A stretch of 10,325 nt of DNA from an uncultured Lachnospiraceae bacterium. GTDB lineage: Bacteria > Bacillota > Clostridia > Lachnospirales > Lachnospiraceae. The notes beneath the pieces are model-generated. The model saw only the letters and a list, made by a program, of their open reading frames with translations, did no database searches and was not told the origin of the DNA. Position 1 is the stretch's first letter; the number at the start of each line of letters is the position of its first letter. Location of the stretch: NCBI GenBank assembly GCA_937950565.1, contig CALFCS010000120.1:1-10325 (forward strand), in the 5' to 3' direction. Shown piece after piece: positions 1 through 5,880 of this stretch. The translations under genes were made by a program, and so were the position numbers.

Positions 1-2
1 TT

Positions 3-818
3 TACAGTGAGCCGGAGCGGGCATTGGAATTGTATAATGCAGTGAACAATACGAATTATGACAATCCGGAACTATTAGAGATCAATACCTTGGAGAATGC
101 CATTTATATGGGAATGAAAAATGATGTGTCTTTTGTTCTGGATGCCAGAATGTCTCTTTATGAGCATCAGTCGACGGTGAATCCGAATCTACCCCTGAGG
201 TTTCTGCTTTATGTGGCAGATGTATATTCAGGAATGCTTATAGGTGGGAACCAATATAGCCGGACGAAGATGAAGATACCGGAGCCGCGGTTTCTGATTT
301 TTTACAATGGACAGGAGAAACAGCCGGATAGACAGATGCTGCACTTATCAGACTTGTACATAACAAAATCAGAGAAGTCGGCGCTTGAACTGGAAGCATT
401 GATGCTGAACGTGAACAAAGGGTATAATCAGGAACTGATGGCAGCCTGCAGATCTCTGAGGGAATATGTGGAGTATGTGGACTGGGTGCGAAGATATGCT
501 AAAGAGATGCCACTTGACCAGGCGGTGGACAGAGCAATCGATATGTGCATTCATAAGGGGATACTGGCTGAGTTTCTGGAGAAGAATAAGGCGGAGGTAA
601 AAAAAGTGAGCATATATGAATATGATGAAGAAGAACATATGCGGATGGAGAGGGAAGAAAGCTGGCAAGAAGGGCTCGAGGTAGGTATAAAGGTATTGAT
701 AGAGGCATATCAGGATTTTGGGCAATCTTCAGATTTTATTTCCGCAAAGCTTATGGAGAAGTTCCAGCTATCTAAGGAAGAAGCAGATAAGTATATAGAA
801 GAATATTTTCAAAATTAA
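3..818 (+). CDS. Rpn-family recombination-promoting nuclease / putative transposase (5' end outside window)
   Basis: The frame is already open at the window edge, with codons Y-S-E-P-E-R-A before the first possible TTG at 24, so the true start lies upstream. The visible part resembles the PD-(D/E)XK nuclease-transposase family abundant in Lachnospiraceae: LEINTLENAIYMGMKNDVSF leads into a D-x6-E-x-Q core (LDARM..LYEHQS, bases about 141-173), then an NLPLRFLLYVADVYSG helix and a PRFLIFYNG strand. The C-terminal third is helical and charged (EEHMRMEREESWQEG), typical of the family. Characterised Rpn proteins are DNA endonucleases that promote RecA-independent recombination; that this copy is active is inference. 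The D and E-x-Q catalytic residues are retained, and no internal stop or frameshift is seen. No transposon ends flank it, so it is annotated as a gene and not as a mobile element. Confidence 0.85.
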   Translation, partial: YSEPERALELYNAVNNTNYDNPELLEINTLENAIYMGMKNDVSFVLDARMSLYEHQSTVNPNLPLRFLLYVADVYSGMLIGGNQYSRTKMKIPEPRFLIFYNGQEKQPDRQMLHLSDLYITKSEKSALELEALMLNVNKGYNQELMAACRSLREYVEYVDWVRRYAKEMPLDQAVDRAIDMCIHKGILAEFLEKNKAEVKKVSIYEYDEEEHMRMEREESWQEGLEVGIKVLIEAYQDFGQSSDFISAKLMEKFQLSKEEADKYIEEYFQN

Positions 819-820
819 AA

Positions 821-862
821 TGATACCAGCGATACGGAGCGCGTAGAAATTCGCAGGTATCA
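821..862 (+). other. Imperfect 12-bp inverted repeat just after the Rpn-family stop codon
   Basis: TGATACCAGCGA (821-832) is complementary to TCGCAGGTATCA (851-862) at 11 of 12 positions. TACG (833-836) and CGTA (842-845) can extend the stem inward. It starts two bases after the stop codon at 816-818. No T-tract follows, so it is not an intrinsic terminator by itself. It may protect the 3' end of the mRNA, or be part of an element that travels with this gene family; both are inference. Confidence 0.5.
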
Positions 863-883
863 GATAGAACAAATAAGAAAATG

Positions 884-920
884 ACACCGCAAGATGGTTT
901 TGGAGTCTTGTGGTGTTTTT
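884..920 (+). terminator. Intrinsic terminator of the Rpn-family gene
   Basis: ACACCGCAAGA (884-894) pairs with TCTTGTGGTGT (906-916) along all 11 positions, with one G-U pair, around an 11-base loop. A run of T at 916-920 follows. It lies 66 bases after the stop codon and separates this gene from the pnp transcription unit. Confidence 0.85.
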
Positions 921-1021
921 GTTAGTGCTAAAAAGTTTGGCAGGAGTGGTAGTAACAGGTCAGGATCGTCCGAACTGTTGAGAGTAGTAAGAGTAGAGGA
1001 AAATAAAATGTAAAATTTGTA

Positions 1022-1050
1022 TGGTATATTCTAATAGGATATGCTATAAT
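1022..1050 (+). promoter_or_regulatory. Extended -10 vegetative promoter for pnp
   Basis: TGCTATAAT at 1042-1050 is a perfect extended -10 element (TGnTATAAT). The hexamer 17 bases upstream (TGGTAT, 1022-1027) is a poor -35, which an extended -10 can tolerate. Transcription would begin near 1057, about 18 bases before the first strand of the leader's terminal helix, so the whole structured region would sit in the pnp 5' untranslated region of about 385 bases. No other equally good promoter is seen closer to pnp. Confidence 0.65.
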
Positions 1051-1074
1051 ATTAAAGATTGTGGGCAGTGAGAT

Positions 1075-1404
1075 CCGGACCGAGACCACTGAAATGTGCA
1101 TTTATGAGAAGTGAATGGGTGATGTTATCATTCACAGTCATTTTATTAACATGTGCACTCATTGTATTTGACGATGTTACCATTCACGGCCACACCATCA
1201 ACATGCGCATTCGTCGCACCTGACGGTGCTCCAGTCCCGCTCCTTACGGAGCTAAGAATGCTTATGTGGATGGCATGACCGCTTCACGGTTATCTCATAA
1301 TTGCGAAACAGCTCCTTATGTGCAAGCACATGGGGCTTCGGTTCCGCATTTATGAGAATCCGTGAATGGTAACGCTTAAGTGCATGTTTCAGTAGTTTCG
1401 GCGG
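1075..1404 (+). ncRNA. Candidate structured leader RNA (or fixed structured repeat) upstream of pnp
   Basis: The two ends are complementary: 1081-1104 pairs with 1377-1400 at 23 of 24 positions (five G-U, one C-A mismatch). C1080-G1401 and, after a two-base bulge, CCG 1075-1077 with CGG 1402-1404 extend this outward. Inside, GTTACCATTCACGG (1176-1189) pairs perfectly with CCGTGAATGGTAAC (1360-1373). TCTCATAATTGCG (1293-1305) pairs with CGCATTTATGAGA (1345-1357) at 12 of 13 positions and encloses a 9-bp hairpin (1314-1322 with 1327-1335). The 3' strands of these three helices follow one another with gaps of only 2-3 bases. The 5' strands are separated by segments holding small hairpins: GTGAATG/CATTCAC (1111-1117/1129-1135), GCACC-TGAC-GGTGC (1216-1229), GCTCC-TTAC-GGAGC (1239-1252) and ACCG-CTTCA-CGGT (1278-1290). 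It matches no riboswitch I recognise. A regulatory role is inference; a non-autonomous intergenic repeat is the main alternative. Confidence 0.55.
1121..1224 (+). repeat. Two diverged 52-base tandem repeats inside the pnp leader
   Basis: Unit 1 (1121-1172) and unit 2 (1173-1224) align without gaps at 37 of 52 positions. Of the 15 differences 14 are transitions, and in 13 of these unit 1 has A or T where unit 2 has G or C. Shared landmarks are GATGTTAYCATTCAC at the start, AACATGYGCAYTC in the middle and TGAC at the end. A fragment of a third unit (GGTGCTCCA, from 1225) continues in phase before the similarity fades. Confidence 0.75.
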
Positions 1405-1441
1405 TTTCTGCTCATGATAATACAGAAAAAAGGAGAAGACT

Positions 1442-3526
1442 ATGTATAAGAAGTATGAAATGGAATTAGCCGGAAGAACGCTTCGTGTTGATGTTGACAG
1501 GGTTGCGAAGCAGGCGAATGGTGCTGTTTTGATGCATTATGGTGATACGACTGTTCTTTGCACAGCGACTGCGTCTGATAAACCGAGGGAGGGAATTGAT
1601 TTCTTCCCGTTAAGTGTGGAGTATAATGAGCGTTTATATGCCGTAGGAAAGATTCCGGGAGGATTTAACAAGAGAGAGGGAAAGGCTTCTGAGAACGCTG
1701 TTCTTACGGATCGTGTGATTGACCGTCCGATGCGTCCTTTGTTCCCGAAGGATTACCGTAATGATGTGACTTTGGAGAATCTGGTGTTATCAGTGGATCA
1801 GGACTGCTCACCGGAGCTTACAGCGATGCTTGGCGCTGCAATTGCAACAACGATTTCTGATATTCCGTTTGACGGACCGATTTCTACAACACAGGTAGGC
1901 CTTGTCGACGGTGAGTTTGTATTTAATCCGACGGCGGCACAGAAGGAAGCTTCTGATCTGGCGCTTACGGTTGCCTCTACAAGAGAGAAGGTTATTATGA
2001 TTGAGGCCGGAGCAAATGAGGTTCCGGAGCAGCAGATGATTGATGCAATCTTTGCCGCGCATGAAGTGAACCAGAAGGTGATTGCATTTATTGATACAAT
2101 TGTTGCAGAATGTGGTAAGCCGAAGCATGAGTATGAAAGCTTTGCCGTTCCGGAAGAATTATTTGCAGCGATAAAAGAAATTGTTTCTCCGGAAGAGATG
2201 GAAGAAGCAGTATTTACAGATGATAAGCAGACCAGAGAGGAGAATATCCGCCAGATTACAGCAAAATTAGAAGAAGCATTTGCAGACGATGAAGAGTGGT
2301 TAGGCAAGCTTGGTGAGGCTGTATATCAGTATCAGAAGAAAACGGTCCGCAAGATGATTTTAAAGGATCACAAGCGTCCGGACGGAAGAGCGATTGACCA
2401 GATTCGTCCGCTTGCGGCAGAGGTGGATTTGATTCCGAGAGTGCATGGCTCTGCTATGTTTACAAGGGGACAGACACAGATTTGTACGGTTACGACGCTT
2501 GCGCCGCTTGCTGAGGCACAGAGGCTGGATGGATTGGATGAATCAGAAACATCGAAGAGATATATGCATCATTATAATTTCCCATCCTATTCGGTAGGTG
2601 AGACAAGACCGTCAAGAGGCCCGGGACGTCGTGAAATTGGACATGGAGCTTTGGCAGAACGTGCACTTGTGCCGGTTCTTCCGAGTGAAGCGGAATTCCC
2701 ATATGCGATTCGTACAGTATCTGAGACTTTTGAATCAAATGGTTCTACTTCCCAGGCAAGTGTGTGTGCATCTTCTATGTCACTTATGACAGCAGGTGTT
2801 CCGATTAAATCTGCGGTAGCTGGTATTTCGGCAGGTCTTGTAACGGGTGAGACGGATGATGATTATATTGTTCTTACAGATATTCAGGGACTGGAAGATT
2901 TCTTTGGAGATATGGACTTTAAAGTTGCAGGAACACATAAAGGTATTACTGCAATTCAGATGGATATTAAGATTCACGGACTGACAAGACCGATTATCGA
3001 GGAAGCAATCGCGGCTACGAAGAAAGCAAGAACTTACATTATCAATGAAGTTATGAATCATGCAATCGCAGAGCCAAGACCGGAGGTTGGTCCGTATGCA
3101 CCGAAGATTATCCAGATGCAGATTGACCCGCAGAAGATTGGTGATGTTGTAGGACAGCGTGGAAAGACAATTAATGCGATTATTGAGCAGACCGGAGTTA
3201 AGATTGACATTACCGATGATGGCGCTGTATCCATCTGTGGAACAGATGCGGCAGGCATGGAAGAGGCTCAGAAATTAATCTACGTTATTGTCACAGATTT
3301 TGAAGCTGGACAGGTTCTGGAAGGAAAAGTTGTCAGCATTAAAGAATTTGGTGCATTTATAGAGTTTGCACCGGGCAAGGAAGGAATGGTACACATTTCT
3401 AAGATTTCCAAAGAAAGAGTGAACCGGGTAGAAGATGTTCTGACTCTTGGAGATAAAGTAAAGGTTGTATGTCTTGGAAAAGACAAGATGGGCAGATTCT
3501 CATTCAGCATGAAGGATGTAGTATAA
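1442..3526 (+). CDS. pnp: Polyribonucleotide nucleotidyltransferase (PNPase)
   Basis: PNPase degrades RNA from the 3' end by phosphorolysis, releasing nucleoside diphosphates, and acts in mRNA turnover and RNA processing as a trimeric ring. The 694-residue product is close to the usual 700-710. It shows the first RNase PH domain (FFPLSVEYNERLYAVGKIPG, then NAVLTDRVIDRPMRPLFPKD), the helical linker, and the second, catalytic RNase PH domain (MFTRGQTQ; SYSVGETRPSRGPGRREIGH; GLEDFFGDMDFKVAGT). Asp486 and Asp492 by codon count correspond to the catalytic aspartates of the Escherichia coli enzyme. A KH domain with GQRG at about 571-574 follows, then a C-terminal S1 domain from about 622 (GKVVSIKEFGAFIEF). 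ATG 1442 has AGGAG at 1431-1435, six bases away. The gene is monocistronic here: own promoter and long structured leader in front, own terminator behind. Confidence 0.98.
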   Translation: MYKKYEMELAGRTLRVDVDRVAKQANGAVLMHYGDTTVLCTATASDKPREGIDFFPLSVEYNERLYAVGKIPGGFNKREGKASENAVLTDRVIDRPMRPLFPKDYRNDVTLENLVLSVDQDCSPELTAMLGAAIATTISDIPFDGPISTTQVGLVDGEFVFNPTAAQKEASDLALTVASTREKVIMIEAGANEVPEQQMIDAIFAAHEVNQKVIAFIDTIVAECGKPKHEYESFAVPEELFAAIKEIVSPEEMEEAVFTDDKQTREENIRQITAKLEEAFADDEEWLGKLGEAVYQYQKKTVRKMILKDHKRPDGRAIDQIRPLAAEVDLIPRVHGSAMFTRGQTQICTVTTLAPLAEAQRLDGLDESETSKRYMHHYNFPSYSVGETRPSRGPGRREIGHGALAERALVPVLPSEAEFPYAIRTVSETFESNGSTSQASVCASSMSLMTAGVPIKSAVAGISAGLVTGETDDDYIVLTDIQGLEDFFGDMDFKVAGTHKGITAIQMDIKIHGLTRPIIEEAIAATKKARTYIINEVMNHAIAEPRPEVGPYAPKIIQMQIDPQKIGDVVGQRGKTINAIIEQTGVKIDITDDGAVSICGTDAAGMEEAQKLIYVIVTDFEAGQVLEGKVVSIKEFGAFIEFAPGKEGMVHISKISKERVNRVEDVLTLGDKVKVVCLGKDKMGRFSFSMKDVV

Positions 3527-3532
3527 TGTGAA

Positions 3533-3562
3533 CACTTGGCGAGGTATCGCACGAGCCTAGTG
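3533..3562 (+). other. Imperfect hairpin directly after pnp
   Basis: CACTTGGC (3533-3540) and GCCTAGTG (3555-3562) are complementary at 7 of 8 positions. An alternative smaller stem GCGA/TCGC (3539-3542 with 3547-3550) lies inside. It starts six bases after the pnp stop and has no T-tract. It may be a copy of an intergenic repeat or an mRNA 3'-end structure; the function is unknown. Confidence 0.35.
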
Positions 3563-3599
3563 AGAACATATGCCCTTGTGGTAGAGTAAAGCGTTATAG

Positions 3600-3647
3600 A
3601 AACGGGCGGCAGGAATGATTCCTCCGCCCGTTTGTCATGTTATTTTT
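3600..3647 (+). terminator. Intrinsic terminator of pnp
   Basis: AAACGGGCGG (3600-3609) pairs with CCGCCCGTTT (3624-3633), and after one bulged C the stem continues as AGGAA-TGA-TTCCT (3611-3623), giving about 15 base pairs. The stem ends in TTT and a second T-run follows at 3643-3647. Pnp and the phosphoesterase converge here. Read from the other side the stem also ends in TTT, so it may stop both transcripts, less well for the minus-strand gene. Confidence 0.85.
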
Positions 3648-3662
3648 AGATGATGGAACTTT

Positions 3663-4841
3663 TTATTTGAAATTTACCGTAATACTGCATATCTCGCTTT
3701 TTGTCCCGATGCGCATATTGGGTCCGAAGACACCTACACCAGAAGTTACAATATTGTGCATATTTCCTTTTTTTAAGTAGCCGTATGCATTTTCCCACAG
3801 AAGTTTCATTACAAGATTTCCGGGAAACAGCTGTCCATCATGTGTGTGTCCGCACAAATCCAAGTCAACACCCTCTGTAGATAATTCCTCTAATTCGTAA
3901 GGGGCATGGTCAATTACGAAGATAGGTTTTTCTTTGTCCAGATACTCTGTCAGCTCGGACGGAGTCTTCCTTTTGTCAATTCCCCTGCCGGGGCGTCTGC
4001 GGTCAGCTCTTCCAATAAGATAGAAACTGTTATCGATAAGGATTCCTTCATCTTTTAAAAGAACAATGTCTGAATCCCGGAGAAAGGCATCCATTCGTGG
4101 ATCACTTTCCCGTTTCCCTTTCCGGCCGAACGTAAATCCGGCAAGTACTTTTTCCTGAATATCATGATTTCCATAACAGGCATATACACCATAGGTACTT
4201 TGGATTTCCCGAAGCGTTTCGGCGATTCTATCCGGGTCTTTGACTGCATCGAAGTCATTGTCAAAAATATCCCCGGCGATAAGCACAAGATCAGGGCTTT
4301 GTGCATTGATTTTCTTTATCATCTGCCCCATCTCTGTATTTCCCATATTATATCCCAGATGAAAGTCTGCGGTCAGGACAACTTTTAGAGAATCGTGGTT
4401 ATCACATTTTTTCTGAATTGTAACAGCATATTTTGTAGTCTGTATTTTTCTTGCATGAAGGTATCCATAAGAAGAGACAGACAGGATGACTATGATACAT
4501 AATGTTCCGGCAGTCACAAAAAGATTCCTGGAAGAAAGTATTTCCGGCGGGATTTTTATAATGTATTTTAAAATGATTCGGATAAAATCAACAACTGCAA
4601 TAGTAAATAATATGTAGAGGACAGAACCAAACCAGAGGTTTGCCAGAGATTTCAGCCATCTTGCAGGGAAAATGAATGCGAGAAGTATGGAAAGTGCAAA
4701 AAAACCATATATGGCAAGTGCAATCATGCGAACCCCAGTCATATGAAAAAAGTGGGTGCATGCATTCATATAGCGAATCAGCCACATGAAAATATATGCA
4801 TTTAATAACAAATAAACCGGCGCTAAAAAAATTGCAATCAT
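3663..4841 (-). CDS. Membrane-anchored calcineurin-like metallophosphoesterase
   Basis: The first ~130 of 392 residues form about four hydrophobic segments (roughly 2-22, 38-60, 70-92 and 106-128). A calcineurin-type phosphoesterase domain follows with all the metal-binding motifs: D-x-H (TADFHLG, Asp159/His161), GDxxD (AGDIFD, Asp191), GNHD (Asn225/His226), DHAP (His312) and GHTHDGQ (His332/His334). This layout resembles the YkuE/YpbG-like membrane phosphoesterases of Firmicutes. The enzyme should hydrolyse a phosphoester using two metal ions at the membrane surface; the substrate cannot be told from sequence. ATG at 4839-4841 is preceded by AGGAGGT (complement of 4847-4853) at a five-base gap. 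It is divergent from spoIIIAA and convergent with pnp, so it is a transcription unit of its own. A sporulation role is not shown. Confidence 0.9.
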   Translation of the reverse strand: MIAIFLAPVYLLLNAYIFMWLIRYMNACTHFFHMTGVRMIALAIYGFFALSILLAFIFPARWLKSLANLWFGSVLYILFTIAVVDFIRIILKYIIKIPPEILSSRNLFVTAGTLCIIVILSVSSYGYLHARKIQTTKYAVTIQKKCDNHDSLKVVLTADFHLGYNMGNTEMGQMIKKINAQSPDLVLIAGDIFDNDFDAVKDPDRIAETLREIQSTYGVYACYGNHDIQEKVLAGFTFGRKGKRESDPRMDAFLRDSDIVLLKDEGILIDNSFYLIGRADRRRPGRGIDKRKTPSELTEYLDKEKPIFVIDHAPYELEELSTEGVDLDLCGHTHDGQLFPGNLVMKLLWENAYGYLKKGNMHNIVTSGVGVFGPNMRIGTKSEICSITVNFK

Positions 4842-4869
4842 AGAAGACCTCCTCTAAGAAGATATAAAA

Positions 4870-4898
4870 ATTGTACCATATTCAGGAATAAAAGAAAA
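4870..4898 (-). promoter_or_regulatory. Probable vegetative promoter of the metallophosphoesterase gene
   Basis: On the minus strand TACAAT (complement of 4870-4875) is preceded by TGG, giving an extended -10 (TGnTACAAT). TTTTCT (complement of 4893-4898) lies 17 bases upstream as a weak -35. Transcription would start about 20 bases before the start codon. It overlaps the candidate spoIIIA promoter on the other strand. Confidence 0.5.
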
Positions 4899-4913
4899 GC
4901 ATGGACATATATT
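4886..4913 (+). promoter_or_regulatory. Candidate sigma-E type promoter of the spoIIIA operon
   Basis: In Bacillus subtilis the spoIIIA operon is transcribed in the mother cell by sigma-E. Here GAATAAA (4886-4892) matches 5 of 7 positions of a sigma-E type -35 and, 13 bases later, CATATATT (4906-4913) matches 6 of 8 positions of CATACAAT. The transcript would start just before the ribosome binding site GGAGGGG (4921-4927), leaving a very short leader. The AT-rich context makes chance matches easy, so this is tentative. Confidence 0.35.
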
Positions 4914-4935
4914 GATGTAAGGAGGGGATGAAAGG

Positions 4936-5880
4936 ATGCAAAAGGACAGGATTCTGAATGTTCTCCCGTGTAAAATCCGTCTGATTTTTAATCAGGAGAA
5001 GCTGAATTATGATGAACTTCAGGAGATTAGGATTCGGACAGACAAGCCCCTGCTGCTCAGATACAGGGGGAAGGAGTTGTTTGCCGGGCAGACGGGAGGA
5101 AGACCTTATATTGTGACGAAAGAGGATATAAGAGAAATGCTGGATTATATTAGTAATTATTCTCTATATGCGTATGAACAGGAGATGAAACAGGGATTTA
5201 TTACAATTGAAGGAGGGCATCGTGTGGGAATAACAGGACAAGTAATTGTAGAGGAAGGAAGGGTAAAGAATTTAAAACATATTTCTTCTGTAAATATGCG
5301 TGTGTCTCATGAAATAATCGGATGTGCAGATAGTCTGTTCCCTTATATTACAAGAGGAAAAAATCTGTATCATACGCTGATTATATCGCCGCCGGGATGT
5401 GGAAAGACAACGCTTCTGCGGGATTTGGTAAGGCAGATATCAAATGGTAATTCTTATATAAACGGAAAATCGGTAGGAGTCGTAGATGAACGCTCGGAAA
5501 TTGGCGGATGTTATATGGGAGTTGCGCAAAACCAGCTTGGAATAAGAACCGATATTCTGGACGGGTGTCCCAAAGCGGAAGGGATGATTATGCTCATACG
5601 CTCTATGAGTCCGGAAGTAATTGCGGTAGATGAAATCGGTGCAAGAGAAGATGTACATGCTATTGAATATGCTATGCATTGTGGCTGTAAGATGCTTGCT
5701 ACTGTACATGCGCAGTCTATGGAGGAGCTGAAAAGAAAGCCTGTTTTTGACCAGTTGATTGGGGAAAAAAGGTTTGAACGGTACGTACTTCTTGGAAACC
5801 ATACACATGTCGGGGAAATACAAGGTATTTTTGATGAAAATACAAAATGTATTTTTCGGGAAAAGGAGGCTGTATGCTGA
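4936..5880 (+). CDS. spoIIIAA: Stage III sporulation protein AA, secretion-type ATPase
   Basis: This is the ATPase of the SpoIIIA-SpoIIQ channel that links mother cell and forespore; it belongs to the VirB11/PilT-like secretion ATPases. The 314-residue product has the expected length. It has an N-terminal domain with the conserved IEGGHRVGITGQ segment (about 91-102), a Walker A motif SPPGCGKTT (about 151-159), DERSEIGG (184-191), and Walker B VIAVDEIG (about 228-235). LATVHAQS (about 254-261) is the His-containing segment typical of these ATPases. ATG 4936 has GGAGGGG eight bases upstream. It is the first gene of the operon and overlaps the start of spoIIIAB. Confidence 0.97.
   Translation: MQKDRILNVLPCKIRLIFNQEKLNYDELQEIRIRTDKPLLLRYRGKELFAGQTGGRPYIVTKEDIREMLDYISNYSLYAYEQEMKQGFITIEGGHRVGITGQVIVEEGRVKNLKHISSVNMRVSHEIIGCADSLFPYITRGKNLYHTLIISPPGCGKTTLLRDLVRQISNGNSYINGKSVGVVDERSEIGGCYMGVAQNQLGIRTDILDGCPKAEGMIMLIRSMSPEVIAVDEIGAREDVHAIEYAMHCGCKMLATVHAQSMEELKRKPVFDQLIGEKRFERYVLLGNHTHVGEIQGIFDENTKCIFREKEAVC

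Larger units (their letters stand above)
819..1441. other. 623-base gene-free interval between the Rpn-family gene and pnp
   Basis: No convincing open reading frame is present on either strand. In order it holds the hairpin at 821-862, the terminator at 884-920, a purine-rich stretch with a weak imperfect palindrome (AACAG at 954-958 with CTGTT at 975-979, and inner GGA/TCC), an AT-rich promoter region around 1010-1050, the structured leader at about 1075-1404, and a small hairpin TTTCTG/CAGAAA (1405-1410 with 1423-1428) just before the pnp ribosome binding site AGGAG at 1431-1435. The gene rpsO, the usual upstream neighbour of pnp, is not in this interval. Confidence 0.8.

Noticed and set aside
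3..920. The Rpn-family gene with its flanks as a complete mobile element
   Set aside because: The left end is outside the window, and no terminal repeats or target duplications are visible on the right.
1121..1224. The 52-base repeats as a CRISPR array
   Set aside because: There are only two units, directly adjacent without spacers, and only 71 percent identical; no cas genes are present.
1314..1335. Strong hairpins in the pnp leader as intrinsic terminators (attenuation)
   Set aside because: None of the stems (1216-1229, 1239-1252, 1314-1335, 1405-1428) is followed by a T-run, so termination attenuation is not supported.
1798..2307. Long minus-strand open frames opposite pnp, spoIIIAE and spoIIIAH
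   Set aside because: They lie antisense to clearly conserved genes, have Ser/Cys/His-rich compositions typical of shadow frames, and lack recognisable domains.
5847..5873. Upstream ATG start for spoIIIAB at 5847
   Set aside because: It has no ribosome binding site and lies well inside spoIIIAA, whereas ATG 5874 follows AGGAGG and gives the normal family length.
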